Assembly: GCA_951813395.1 (NCBI GenBank)
Contig: OX638356.1
Coordinates: 475,340-539,339 of the forward strand
Reading direction: 5' to 3'
From: Longimicrobiales bacterium
Lineage (GTDB): Bacteria > Gemmatimonadota > Gemmatimonadetes > Longimicrobiales > Gaopeijiaceae
Length of the DNA stretch: 64,000 nucleotides
Below are positions 42,523-52,312 of this stretch, piece after piece; the first letter of the stretch is position 1; every line of letters starts with the position of its first letter. The notes under the pieces were generated by a model. That model worked only from the letters and a program-made list of their open reading frames with translations. It made no database searches and was not told where the DNA came from. The position numbers and the translations under genes are program-made.

Positions 42523-45500
42523 ATGAGAACCCAAGCGCGTTCCAGTCCGCTGCCCTCCCTTCGATTGCCGCACATTGCCGGCGGGATGGCAGTGTTGGCC
42601 GTGGCCCTGGCGCTGACCGTTGCGCCGCTGGCCGCGCAGAATACCATCACCGGCACGGTCGTGGACGGGAGCAACCAACGACCCCTTGTCGGCGCGCAGG
42701 TAGTGATTGACGGGACCGAACTCGGCGGCCTGACCGACAACCGGGGACGGTTTCTCATCCTGAACGCGCCGTCGGGAACCGTGACGCTCCGCGTCCTCAT
42801 GATCGGCTATCGGGAAGCGACGGCGCAGGCCGGCGCGGAACAGGCGGTCACGATCGAGCTCCAGGAAACCGCCATCTCGCTCGACGAGATCATCGTGACC
42901 GGGACCGTCGGCGAACAGCAGGCACGATCGGTCGGCAACGCCATCGGCAACGTCGATGCCGCGGTTCTGCAGGAGCAGGCGCCTGTGGCCGACGTGCAGC
43001 AGATGCTATCGGCCACGGTGCCCGGGGTCCGCATCATGAACAGCAGCGGCTCGATCGGCGAGGGCGGGATCATGAGGATCCGCGGCGCGGCCTCGCTGAC
43101 GCTTGCCGCCACCCCGATCGTGGTCGTCGACGGTGTCCGCGTGAACGGACAGGACGGCGACCTCGGACTGCTCGCCGGCGTCGGACAGGACGGTCGGCGC
43201 GCGCCCTCGCGTATCAACGACTTCGATCCCGACGAGATCGAGAGCATTCAGATCATCAAGGGGCCCGCGGCCGCGACGCTGTACGGGACCGAAGCGTCCA
43301 ACGGCGTGATCCAGATCATCACCAAGCGAGGCGCCCGGGGCGCCCCCCGCGTGAACGCAACGGTGCGGCAGGGAGCCAACTGGCTTCCCAATCCGGTCCA
43401 ACTGGTGCCGCCAACGTACTACAAGAGTGCGTCCGGCGAGATTGTCGAAGTCAACGTGCTCCAGCACGACAAGGAAAACACCTTCGGCCTGCTGAACTGC
43501 GACCCCGCCACTCAAACCGGGTGCCAGGCGAACGGCGGCCGGGACTGGTTCCGCACCGGTCACAACCAGTCCTACGGGGCTGACGTCAGCGGCGGCACGG
43601 AGACCGTGACGTACTACGTGAGCGGAGAGTTCGACCGCCAGGAAGGGCCGGTGCCCTACAACTGGCAGAACTCGCTGCGGGGCAGGGCGAATCTCACTTA
43701 CGCCCCCAACGAGACCCTCAGGTTCGACTTCAGTCTGGGCGCAAACCGCTCCAAGCTCGAGTCCGCGTCAGCGCAGCAGCCGTTGCTTACGGCGGTGATC
43801 TGGTCCTGCCCGGCACCGGGGTGCGAACCCGGCAGCGGCACGCCACAGGCCCTTGACGGCCCGTCGCGCGGGTACATCGCGTACCTGCCCGAGGCCTACG
43901 AGGACGAGATCGAGGGCATCACGGATGTCGACCGGACGACCTTCAGCTTCCAGACGTCGTGGGACGCGAGGGATTGGATGAGGCACCGGCTGGTATTCGG
44001 CGGCGACTTCGGCAACCGCACCAACTCCGAGCTGTACCTGGCCACGGGGAATCTCGGGAACTTCTTCAACACCGGCCGCAAGACCATCGCCAACGAACGC
44101 ACATCGTTCGTTTCGGCGGACTACCAGGTCAGCGGGGACTACTCGCCGTTCGAATCCATCACCCTCAGCACCGGCGCCGGCATTCAGTACTATGCGAGAA
44201 CGTCGGAAGTGCTGTGGGGACGGGGCGAGACCTTCCCGGTCAAGTCCCTTGAGACCATTCCGTCCGGCTCTTCCCGAAGCGCCGACGAGGACTACCGCGA
44301 GAACAAGACGTTCGGGGTGTTCGTCCAGGAGCAGATCGCGTTCGGCGACCGGCTGTACCTCACGGGTGCGGTGCGGGGCGACGACAACTCGGCCTTCGGG
44401 AGGAACTTCGACTTTGTCGTGTACCCGAAGCTCTCGGGTTCCTATGTGATCAGCGACGAGAGCTTCTTCAGAGAGAGCGTGGGTTTCATCCAGCAGCTCA
44501 AGCTGCGCGCCGCCTGGGGACAGGCCGGCAGGCAGCCGGATGTCTTCGACGCACTCCGGACATACGAACCCTCGGTTGGACCCGGGGGGGCCTCCACGGT
44601 CACGCCCGAGAACATCGGTAACGAAGAGCTCAGGCCCGAGGTTGGAACCGAGGTCGAGGTGGGATTCGATGCCAGCGTCCTGGATGACCGTGTCGGCCTG
44701 GAGTTCACCTGGTACGACCAGACCACCAACGACGCGATTGTGTCGGTTCCGGCGCTTCCGTCCAGGGGTTTTCCCGGCGTCCAGTTCCAGAACATCGGCC
44801 AGGTCAAGAACTCGGGCATCGAGATCGGCGTCAACGCCAACATCTTCACGAGCGACGCCTTCAGCCTGGACCTGGGAGGCACCTTCTCGACCGCCAACAA
44901 CGAGATCACCGACCTCGGCGGCCAGCCGGCCGTCCTGGAGAGTTCCACGCTGGGGCAGTACCACGCGCTTGGGCAGCCACTCTCGGCCATCTACATGAAG
45001 CGCGTCGTGAGCGCCGATCTGGCCGACGGGTCGGCCATCAACGTGATGTGCGAGGGCGGAAGCATACTCGAAAGCGGTGAGACGGCGGGCCTCTCGACCG
45101 GAGGCGGCGCGCCGGTTCCTTGCGCCGATGCTCCCAATGTCTACTGGGGCCAGCCGATCCCGAACAAGGAAGGCAGCGCCTTTGCGACGATCTCGATCGG
45201 GCAGAACCTGCAGCTGTATACGATGGTCGACTACGTTGGCGGCCGCACCCTGGTGAGCGGCGACATCGCGGCGCAGCACCGGTTCTTCATCAATTCGCGG
45301 GCGATCCTGGAGCGCACCGATCCCATCCTGCTCGCGTATGAGACCCTTGGCGGAATCGGTCTCTGGCAGTCGGGGATCATCGATGGCGACTTTGCGAAGC
45401 TCCGGGTCGTTTCGGCCAACTACACCTTCCCGGACTCGTGGGCCGAGCGGCTCAACGCGTCCCGGGTCACGCTGAACGTCGCGGCCAACAACCTCGCGAC

Positions 45501-45654
45501 GCTCTGGGTGGGACAGGCCGAGGGGTTCGGAGTGAAGCAGATGGATCCGGAGGTAGCCCAGCAGACGGGTACCACGCGTGGCCTGACCGCCTACAATCAG
45601 GAAGGATGGCCACAGCTCCGGACCTTCACGACCACCTTGCGGCTCACATTCTGA
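42523..45654 (+). CDS. SusC/RagA-type TonB-dependent transporter (copy 3)
   Basis: 1043 residues, paralogue of copy 2 in the same domain order: signal peptide ending VAPLAAQ, CarboxypepD_reg-like domain, plug (LDEIIVTG, IVVVDGVRVNGQDGD, IQIIKGPAAATLYGTEASNGVIQIITKRG) and barrel ending LRLTF. AAGGAG precedes the ATG. Bases 42601-42668 are identical to 37982-38049 at 67 of 68 positions, far above the rest of the gene. Partner SusD follows after 16 nt. Cargo unknown. Confidence 0.93.
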   Translation: MRTQARSSPLPSLRLPHIAGGMAVLAVALALTVAPLAAQNTITGTVVDGSNQRPLVGAQVVIDGTELGGLTDNRGRFLILNAPSGTVTLRVLMIGYREATAQAGAEQAVTIELQETAISLDEIIVTGTVGEQQARSVGNAIGNVDAAVLQEQAPVADVQQMLSATVPGVRIMNSSGSIGEGGIMRIRGAASLTLAATPIVVVDGVRVNGQDGDLGLLAGVGQDGRRAPSRINDFDPDEIESIQIIKGPAAATLYGTEASNGVIQIITKRGARGAPRVNATVRQGANWLPNPVQLVPPTYYKSASGEIVEVNVLQHDKENTFGLLNCDPATQTGCQANGGRDWFRTGHNQSYGADVSGGTETVTYYVSGEFDRQEGPVPYNWQNSLRGRANLTYAPNETLRFDFSLGANRSKLESASAQQPLLTAVIWSCPAPGCEPGSGTPQALDGPSRGYIAYLPEAYEDEIEGITDVDRTTFSFQTSWDARDWMRHRLVFGGDFGNRTNSELYLATGNLGNFFNTGRKTIANERTSFVSADYQVSGDYSPFESITLSTGAGIQYYARTSEVLWGRGETFPVKSLETIPSGSSRSADEDYRENKTFGVFVQEQIAFGDRLYLTGAVRGDDNSAFGRNFDFVVYPKLSGSYVISDESFFRESVGFIQQLKLRAAWGQAGRQPDVFDALRTYEPSVGPGGASTVTPENIGNEELRPEVGTEVEVGFDASVLDDRVGLEFTWYDQTTNDAIVSVPALPSRGFPGVQFQNIGQVKNSGIEIGVNANIFTSDAFSLDLGGTFSTANNEITDLGGQPAVLESSTLGQYHALGQPLSAIYMKRVVSADLADGSAINVMCEGGSILESGETAGLSTGGGAPVPCADAPNVYWGQPIPNKEGSAFATISIGQNLQLYTMVDYVGGRTLVSGDIAAQHRFFINSRAILERTDPILLAYETLGGIGLWQSGIIDGDFAKLRVVSANYTFPDSWAERLNASRVTLNVAANNLATLWVGQAEGFGVKQMDPEVAQQTGTTRGLTAYNQEGWPQLRTFTTTLRLTF

Positions 45655-45670
45655 GGAAAGGAGCAGAACG

Positions 45671-47044
45671 ATGACTACACAGACCAAATGTGCCGCACGG
45701 GGTGCCGCACGGGCGCTGCTGCTGACCTCCCTCGCGGCCACAACGCTACTCAGCGCGGGGTGCAGCCTCGACGACATTCTGGCCGTCGATATCCCGGGCA
45801 AGGTGGCCGCCGAGGATCTCAACGACCCGGCGCTCGCCGGCGTCCTGGTGAACTCGGTAGTGGGCGACACCGAGTGTGCATGGAGCAACTACGCGGCGGC
45901 GGCTTCCCACCACTCCGACGAGTGGATCCCGACTTCGGGGAACCTGAACATGCGCGAGTGGGGCCAGCGCAAGATGGACCCACAGGCGCTGTCGGGCGGG
46001 GTGCTCGCCACCGGCTCCTGCGCCTCGAACTACGGCGTCTACACGCCGCTCCAGACCGCCCGATTCCTGAACGACGACGTCTTTGACAAGCTGGCCGCGT
46101 TCGACGCCGGTGACGTTCCCGGCAAGGCCCAGATGCAGGGCACGGTCAGGGCGTACGGTGGGTGGGCGCTCGTCGCACTGGGCGAGGGCTTCTGCTCGAT
46201 GGCGCTGGACGGCGGGGCGGAAATGCAACCGGACCAGGTGCTTGACGTGGCGGTGCAGAAGTTCAGCGAAGCCATCTCGGGCGCCGGAGACGCGGCGGTC
46301 GTCACCTCATCGTATGGTGGCCGTGCACGCGCCAAGCTGGACATGGGCGACTGGGCGGGGGCCATAGCCGACGCGCAACAGATCCCCGAAGGCTTCAAGT
46401 TCGGGGCCGATCGGGCGGCCGACCTGGACAGGCGGCAGAACTACCTGCACCGCTGGCTGAACGACACCAACGACGGGATCAGCAAGCACGGATCGGTGGC
46501 GGACCACTTCCGCGACCTGACGGTCAACGATGCGGGGGAGCTGACACAGAACGACGGCATGCCCGATCCCCGAGTGGCCGTCCGCACGATCGGCAACCAG
46601 GCGTTCGACTTCTCGACGATCCACTACTTCACCGACAAGTACACGTCGAGGGCCGATGCCGCGCCCTTAACCTCCTGGGAAGCGGCCCAGCTGATCATCG
46701 CCGAGGCCTCGGCCCAGATGGGCGATGTGGCGACGGCCGTGGGCGTCATTAACAACCTGCGTGCGAAGGCGGGGTTGCCCGAGTGGGCGGCCGGAGCGTC
46801 GGCGTCACAGGCCGACGTGATCGCCGCGGTGTTGGCGGAGCGGTCGCGCGAGCTGTTCGTCGAGCAGGGGTGGCGCTTCAACGACATGCTGCAGTACCGC
46901 GGCTCGGCGCATCAGATCCCCTTCCTGGGCGAACCGGGGTCGATTCACCCCAACGGGCTCGACCAGACCGGGGCCGAGTACGGCACGGTGACGTGCTGGG
47001 CACTGCCGATCGTGGAGACGAACGGGAACGAGAACATCACGTGA
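45671..47044 (+). CDS. SusD/RagB-type lipoprotein (copy 3)
   Basis: 457 residues. Lipobox LSAGC is followed by SLDDILAVDIPGKVAAEDLN, nearly the same mature start as copy 2. The middle has YGGWALVALGEGFCSMALDGG, and the end has RSRELFVEQGWRFNDMLQY and GEPGSIHPNGLDQTGAEYG. AAGGAG lies 7 nt before the ATG. It forms the second duplicated pair with SusC copy 3. A GC-rich hairpin (47053-47083) follows its stop. Confidence 0.9.
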   Translation: MTTQTKCAARGAARALLLTSLAATTLLSAGCSLDDILAVDIPGKVAAEDLNDPALAGVLVNSVVGDTECAWSNYAAAASHHSDEWIPTSGNLNMREWGQRKMDPQALSGGVLATGSCASNYGVYTPLQTARFLNDDVFDKLAAFDAGDVPGKAQMQGTVRAYGGWALVALGEGFCSMALDGGAEMQPDQVLDVAVQKFSEAISGAGDAAVVTSSYGGRARAKLDMGDWAGAIADAQQIPEGFKFGADRAADLDRRQNYLHRWLNDTNDGISKHGSVADHFRDLTVNDAGELTQNDGMPDPRVAVRTIGNQAFDFSTIHYFTDKYTSRADAAPLTSWEAAQLIIAEASAQMGDVATAVGVINNLRAKAGLPEWAAGASASQADVIAAVLAERSRELFVEQGWRFNDMLQYRGSAHQIPFLGEPGSIHPNGLDQTGAEYGTVTCWALPIVETNGNENIT

Positions 47045-47052
47045 CGAGGCGG

Positions 47053-47083
47053 GGGGCGGGTCCGCAAAGTTCGGGCCCGCCCC
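47053..47083. terminator. GC-rich hairpin between convergent genes, possible terminator
   Basis: GGGGCGGGTCC (47053-47063) pairs with GGGCCCGCCCC (47073-47083), one G-T wobble, 9-nt loop. There is no T-tract, so intrinsic termination is uncertain, but the position between converging genes fits. Confidence 0.45.
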
Positions 47084-47096
47084 GGCCGTCCCCCGT

Positions 47097-47864
47097 CTAC
47101 GGCCCCTTGCCCCGCCGCGTCGTGATCAGCACGACCCCGTCGGCCGCGTCCGGGCCGTACTGGGCGCCGGCGGCCGGGCCCTTCAGCACCTCGATGCGCG
47201 CGATCGTCCCCGGACTGATCAGTTCCAGCGCGCCGAGCCCGCCATCGTAGCCCGTCGCCTCCACCCTCACCCCATCGACGAACACGACCGGATGGCGGTT
47301 GAAGCTGAAGCTCTTCGCGCCGCGGACCCGCAGATAGTATCCCGTCCCGATCGCGCCGCCGGTCCTGACCAGGGTCACCCCCGTGACCCCGTCGAGCACG
47401 TCGCGCACACCGCGGTTGCTTTCGAGTTCCTCCGCCCGGATGGTTCCGTCCGGTATCTCGACGGGTCGCCGCATCGCGCGCGCCACGATTTCGCGCAATA
47501 CGAAAGCGGGCGCCATCATCTCGAAGTCGCGGAGCAGGAGCGCGGGCCCGTCCACGGTCAGGCGCTCGGCGATCCCCACGTGCTCCGAATGGGTGACGCG
47601 CAGCACGGACACGCCCAGAGGCACCGAGAGCAGCGCGTACCGTCCGTCCTGTCCGGTCCGGTTCACCACGCTGGTCCCCACGACCCGCACGACCGCGCCC
47701 GGGATCGGTTCGCCCGTCACGGCGGAGCGCACGACACCCCGAACCGTCGCCTTCGTCTGCCCCGCCAACGGCGCCGCGCCAGCCAACAGGGCCGCCACGC
47801 AGAGACCGTGCAGCGCTCGAGCGCTGCCGGAAGTCCCGATACCAGTCGCCAGTAGATTCTTCAT
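47097..47864 (-). CDS. Truncated SusC-like protein: regulatory domain plus plug, no barrel
   Basis: 255 residues. Signal peptide, CarboxypepD_reg-like domain (ATVRGVVRSAVTGEPIPGAVV) and a well-preserved plug: VRDVLDGVTGVTLVRTGGAIGTG, VVFVDGVRVEATGYDG and IARIEVLKGPAAGAQYGPDAADGVVLITTRRG. It stops exactly where a barrel would begin. No frameshifted barrel follows downstream: the next gene is convergent. It is therefore a designed short protein or an old truncation, not a sequencing break. The start has AGGG 7 nt upstream. Confidence 0.78.
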   Translation of the reverse strand: MKNLLATGIGTSGSARALHGLCVAALLAGAAPLAGQTKATVRGVVRSAVTGEPIPGAVVRVVGTSVVNRTGQDGRYALLSVPLGVSVLRVTHSEHVGIAERLTVDGPALLLRDFEMMAPAFVLREIVARAMRRPVEIPDGTIRAEELESNRGVRDVLDGVTGVTLVRTGGAIGTGYYLRVRGAKSFSFNRHPVVFVDGVRVEATGYDGGLGALELISPGTIARIEVLKGPAAGAQYGPDAADGVVLITTRRGKGP

Positions 47865-48029
47865 GTCGAACCCTACGCTCGCCCCGAAAGGCGAGTTACA
47901 TCAGTCCCGTCGCGCTCCGGATGTTCTCGAACCAGGGTAGATCCGTGAAAATCCGCAAGTCAACTGAGGAATTTCCCGAAAGTCCGACTCGAAGATCCTC
48001 TGCCCCAACCCCTTGGTGGGTCCGTTACA

Positions 48030-49640
48030 TCATGAGCCCGCGCGTTCGAAGACGATGTCGGCCCCGTTGGGCTCGAAGGGGATTGCCACGGCTCCCACCA
48101 CGCCATCGGCGTCCGTCGTAAAGGTCACCAGACCCGCTACCGGCACGATGTTCGGCGGCGACGTGATCCGGAAGATGTCGTAGTGGAAGTGCTCGAGGTC
48201 GAGCTGGAAGCCTTCGTAGACGATCGCAAGTCCGCCATCGTCCACCTGGATTGCCATCCTGCCGTACCCGGGATGCCGGTAGGTGCCCGCGTAGTCCGCG
48301 AGGGCATGGCTCGGCTGCGTGCCGGAAACGCGTTTCGCCTCCTGCTCGCGCCTCGTCCTTTCGGCGCGCTCGCGCTGTTCGTCGCGCAGCTCGAGGTTGC
48401 GTCCGTTCCAATCCACCGGATCAAGCCCCAGAAGTCGGTCGTACACGTTGTAGGCGATCGTGACCGGCACCGGGTTCATCTCCCCGGAACGGTTGGTGAG
48501 CACCATGACGCCGATCTTCTCGCGCGGAAGCCACGACATCGACGATATGAAGCCGTCGATGCCCCCGCCGTGAGCCACCATCTTGTGGCCGCGGTAGCTG
48601 CTGACTCGCAATCCGAGGCCGTAGCTGGCCTGACCCAGTTCCGGGAACTCGGACTCGCCCGGCATGGCGAACTGCGGCTGCTGCATGTTCGCCGACGTCT
48701 CTTCCGAAAGCAGGCGGTCTCCCTCGAAGACGCCCCCGTCGATGTGGGCCTGAATGTAGGCGAGCATCTCGGTCACGTTCGAATTGATGGACCCCGCCGG
48801 TCCGACCGCATCGATGTTGCGGAAGGGGATGCGCGCAAGCGTTCCATCCCTGAGCAGATAGGGAACCGCGTAGTCGCCCGACCCCGGGCTGTCCCGCACC
48901 GATGTGTTCGAGCGCTCCATGCCCAGCGGCGTGAAGATCCGGTGGTCGATCAGAGCGTCCCAGTCCTCGCCGGTGATCCTCTCCGCGAGGTAGCCGGCGG
49001 TCATGAACATGAGGTTCTGGTACTGGTAGCGGCTGCGGAACGAGGCGTTGGGCTCGAGATACCGGAGCTTCGCGAAAATCTCCGCGCGGGTGCCCGTCCG
49101 GCCGTACCAGACGTTGTCGTGGCGCGGGAGTCCGGATTGGTGGGTGACGAGATCCCTGGGGGTCATCTCGGCGGTGGCGAATTCGTCGTGGAGCCGGAAG
49201 TCGGGCAGGTAGTCGCGTACGGGCCTGTCCCACTCGAGCATGCCCTGGTCCACCAGAATGCCCATCAGCGTCACGGTGAACGACTTGCTGTTCGAGCCGA
49301 TGGCCATGGTCGTGTGCTCGGTGACCGGAAGCTCCGCCTCGATATCCCGATAGCCGAAGCCCGTGGCGAGGAGGACTTCGCCGTCGCGGATCACGCCCAC
49401 CGCGACCCCCGGGATCCTCCAATCCTCCATCACGCCGGTCACGAAAGCGTCGAATCCGGCGAATGGGTCCTCGGCTTGGGCCCGCAGGGAGGCGCCCGCC
49501 TCGGCGGACCCGACGGAACGGACGTCCTGTGCCTTCAGGGCGCCCGGCGCGTGGGCCGCGACCGGCACCGCCAGCAGCATCGCAACAAGCCGGAACCGGG
49601 CCCCTCTCCGACTGATTCTCAACCTGGTGTCGCCGGGCAT
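48030..49640 (-). CDS. Secreted serine hydrolase, beta-lactamase (class C) family with C-terminal domain
   Basis: 536 residues with a signal peptide ending near ALKAQ. The beta-lactamase-related domain has SNSK (116-119), a YQN motif (RYQYQNLMF) in place of YxN, and HGGG (MVAHGGGIDGF). A charged helix (RDEQRERAERTRREQEAKR) links to a C-terminal DUF3471-like beta domain. GGAGG lies 5 nt before the ATG. Likely a periplasmic esterase or peptidase; beta-lactam hydrolysis is not implied. Confidence 0.85.
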   Translation of the reverse strand: MPGDTRLRISRRGARFRLVAMLLAVPVAAHAPGALKAQDVRSVGSAEAGASLRAQAEDPFAGFDAFVTGVMEDWRIPGVAVGVIRDGEVLLATGFGYRDIEAELPVTEHTTMAIGSNSKSFTVTLMGILVDQGMLEWDRPVRDYLPDFRLHDEFATAEMTPRDLVTHQSGLPRHDNVWYGRTGTRAEIFAKLRYLEPNASFRSRYQYQNLMFMTAGYLAERITGEDWDALIDHRIFTPLGMERSNTSVRDSPGSGDYAVPYLLRDGTLARIPFRNIDAVGPAGSINSNVTEMLAYIQAHIDGGVFEGDRLLSEETSANMQQPQFAMPGESEFPELGQASYGLGLRVSSYRGHKMVAHGGGIDGFISSMSWLPREKIGVMVLTNRSGEMNPVPVTIAYNVYDRLLGLDPVDWNGRNLELRDEQRERAERTRREQEAKRVSGTQPSHALADYAGTYRHPGYGRMAIQVDDGGLAIVYEGFQLDLEHFHYDIFRITSPPNIVPVAGLVTFTTDADGVVGAVAIPFEPNGADIVFERAGS

Positions 49641-49699
49641 GTGTTCCTCCGCGTGCGGTCGTTTCCGTAAGTGAATGTACCGCCCGTTGCCGCCTTCCG

Positions 49700-52195
49700 T
49701 CAGCCCTCGTTGAGGATACTCACCGGATCCACCCTGCTGGCGCGCCTTGCGGGGACGTAGGCGGCCAACGTCGCGACTCCGGTCAGCAGCAGCACGACAC
49801 CCACCAGAACGAGCGGGTCGAACGCCTCGACGCCATGTGCCAGGTTGCGCACGATGCGGGAGAGGACGACGGCCAGCGCGATGCCGATCGCAAGGCCGGC
49901 GACGAGCAGCGTCAGGCCAGCCTTCAGCATCACTCCGACAAGCCGGTCGGGTTCGGCGCCCACGGAGATGCGGATGCCCAGCTCCCGTCTTCGAGCCGCC
50001 ACGCCGAAGGACACGATGCCGTAGAGCCCGATGGCAGCCACGATCAGCGCGAGCGCGCCCATGAGACTGACGGTCACGGCGGTGATCCGCGCGGGGATCA
50101 GCCTGAATGCGAGGTGCTGTTCCATCGTCTTGGCGTCGATTGCGATGACGTCGGGATCCAGGTCGACTGCCAGTTCCAGCATGACGGGAAGGACAGCCGC
50201 GGGATCGACCGCTGTTCGCGCGACCACGCGCCCGTGCACATGAGGCATCTGGCTGGCCGCGCCATACACGAGCGGGCGAGGGTCCTCGTCGAGGCTGCGT
50301 ACCCTGGTGTCTCCGACGACGCCGACGACACGGACCTCGGTTCCGTCACGAGTCGTGAACGTCCCGCCCACGGCGCTGCGCCCGGGCCAGTAGCTTGCCG
50401 CCATGGTCTCGCTGACGATCGCGACCGGCGCGGACGCCATGTCGTCTCCGTCGTTGAACAGCCGCCCGGCGACAAAGGGGACTCCCACTGCATCGAAGTA
50501 GGCGCCGTCCACGCCGACCCAGTCGATTTCGTGGCCGGTCCGTCCCGGTGGCGGCTCGATTCCGGGGACGTTGAGCGTGAGGGTGGAGGTCGCCGCGCCG
50601 TCAAGGGGAACAATGGTGATGAACCCCGCCGAAACGACCTCGGGCAGCGCGGCGACGCGAGCCAGGTACGCGTCGTGGAATGCGTGGCGTTCCCCGGGCG
50701 AACGGCCGCGCCCGGGTTCCAGCCAGACGATGGCCGCCGGATGCACGCCGAACCCCGGATCGACCTGCTGGGCCGTGGCCAGGCTGCGTGTGAAGAGCGC
50801 CGCCGCGACGAGGAGGACCACAGCGCCCGCAATCTGACTGGTCGCCAGCACCGCCCGCACTCTGGCAGCCTGATGCGAACGGCCTGCGTTCTCGTCCTTG
50901 AGCGTACCCGACAAACCGGTCCGCGTGGACTGAAGCGCGGGCGCCAGTCCCAGCACCACGGCCGACGCCAGGGTCACGCCGAGCGCAAAGGCCAGTACGG
51001 TGGCGTTGAAGCGCGCGTCCAGCACGATGTCCACGGGAAGCGGCAGTTCGATGTTCAGGAGGAAGTCAACCAGGAACGGCGAAATAAACACGCCCGCCGT
51101 ACCTCCGGTCAAAGCGAGCATGGCCGTCTCGGTCAGAAGGCTGCGGATCAGGCGGGCCCGCCGGGCCCCGAGGGCCAGGTGCACGGCGATTTCGCGCCGC
51201 CGGCCTTCCGCCCGCGCCAGGAGAAAGCCGGCAAGGTTGACGCACGCGACGATCAGCACAAGGACCGTGACGACCATCACCAGGCCCGCGACGGGTGCCA
51301 CCACACCGTCGATGGCAGGGTGGATGGGTGACGAAAGGGTCGGCGTCATCACGATCCTTCGGTCCGCGTAGCGATCGCCGTGGGACGCGATCATCTCTTC
51401 CGCAAACGCGCCCAGCGCGGCATCGGCCCGGGCGCGCGTCACGCCCTCGGCAAGGCGAGCCTTGACCATGAAGGACTCCTGACCGCGCCGCTCCAGGCTG
51501 CCCGGGCCGTTCAGGGAGATCTGATCGGCCATGGAGGCGAGCGCCCAGAAGTCCGGTCGCAGTGCCGGGAGGGCGCCGTGGAAATCCCGGGGCGCAACTC
51601 CAACGATCGTGTACGGAAAGCCGTTCAGGCGCACACTGCGCCCGACCACGCCGGGATCGGCGTCGAAAGACTGTCGCCAGTACGCGTCGCTGAGGACGAG
51701 GACCGGATCGGCTCCGGCTATTGTGCCCTCGCTGGGCGCGAAGACCCTACCCACCTGGGCGGGCACGCCCAGCACCTGGAAGTACGGTCCGGCCACGAGC
51801 TCGTTGAGCAGGTCGTCACGCCGGCCGGAGTCGTCGCGGAAGTTCGCGATGTTGAGCATCGTGCCGGTCATTCCGGAGAACACGGAACGGGTGGCGGCTT
51901 CCATGTCGCGAAACGTGGGATACGAGAACGTGCCGAACGCGTCTTCTGCCGCCACGAGCCGGATGTCCACCAGTTCTTCCGGATCCGCGTACGAGGGAGG
52001 GCGAAGCAGGAGGGCCTCGATCACTGTAAACAACGCCGTGTTGCCGGCCACGCCGAGCGCGATCGTGATGCACGCCGCGGCCGTAAAGCCAGGGGCACGG
52101 ATCATTTGCCGCCAACCGAACCTGATGTCCTGTAGCAGGCCGTCCAGCCACCTGCGCACAGCACCCCACCCGGTATCGCGGGTACCGCCTGGCAT
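49700..52195 (-). CDS. ADOP-type FtsX/MacB permease without ATPase partner
   Basis: 831 residues. The N-terminal DIRFGWRQMIRAPGFTAAACITIALGVAGNTALF is typical of the acidobacterial duplicated orphan permease family. A first MacB periplasmic core domain, an FtsX helix bundle (VAGLVMVVTVLVLIVACVNLAGFLLARAEGRRREIAVHLALGARR), a second periplasmic domain and a final FtsX bundle (AARRRELGIRISVGAEP) follow, ending near VPARRASRVDPVSILNEG. ATG 52195 has GGAGGGG upstream. No ABC ATPase is encoded nearby. Cargo (lipoprotein, peptide or signal) unknown. Confidence 0.88.
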   Translation of the reverse strand: MPGGTRDTGWGAVRRWLDGLLQDIRFGWRQMIRAPGFTAAACITIALGVAGNTALFTVIEALLLRPPSYADPEELVDIRLVAAEDAFGTFSYPTFRDMEAATRSVFSGMTGTMLNIANFRDDSGRRDDLLNELVAGPYFQVLGVPAQVGRVFAPSEGTIAGADPVLVLSDAYWRQSFDADPGVVGRSVRLNGFPYTIVGVAPRDFHGALPALRPDFWALASMADQISLNGPGSLERRGQESFMVKARLAEGVTRARADAALGAFAEEMIASHGDRYADRRIVMTPTLSSPIHPAIDGVVAPVAGLVMVVTVLVLIVACVNLAGFLLARAEGRRREIAVHLALGARRARLIRSLLTETAMLALTGGTAGVFISPFLVDFLLNIELPLPVDIVLDARFNATVLAFALGVTLASAVVLGLAPALQSTRTGLSGTLKDENAGRSHQAARVRAVLATSQIAGAVVLLVAAALFTRSLATAQQVDPGFGVHPAAIVWLEPGRGRSPGERHAFHDAYLARVAALPEVVSAGFITIVPLDGAATSTLTLNVPGIEPPPGRTGHEIDWVGVDGAYFDAVGVPFVAGRLFNDGDDMASAPVAIVSETMAASYWPGRSAVGGTFTTRDGTEVRVVGVVGDTRVRSLDEDPRPLVYGAASQMPHVHGRVVARTAVDPAAVLPVMLELAVDLDPDVIAIDAKTMEQHLAFRLIPARITAVTVSLMGALALIVAAIGLYGIVSFGVAARRRELGIRISVGAEPDRLVGVMLKAGLTLLVAGLAIGIALAVVLSRIVRNLAHGVEAFDPLVLVGVVLLLTGVATLAAYVPARRASRVDPVSILNEG

Positions 52196-52312
52196 GTCCC
52201 CCCTCCGGTTCTGCCCCTGTCGCCCTTTCGGGCCCGCCCGGGTCCATAATATCACGGGACGGATCATTGGGTAACCGGTTTGTCACAGTCCGGCGACGAC
52301 ACTCGCCGCTGA

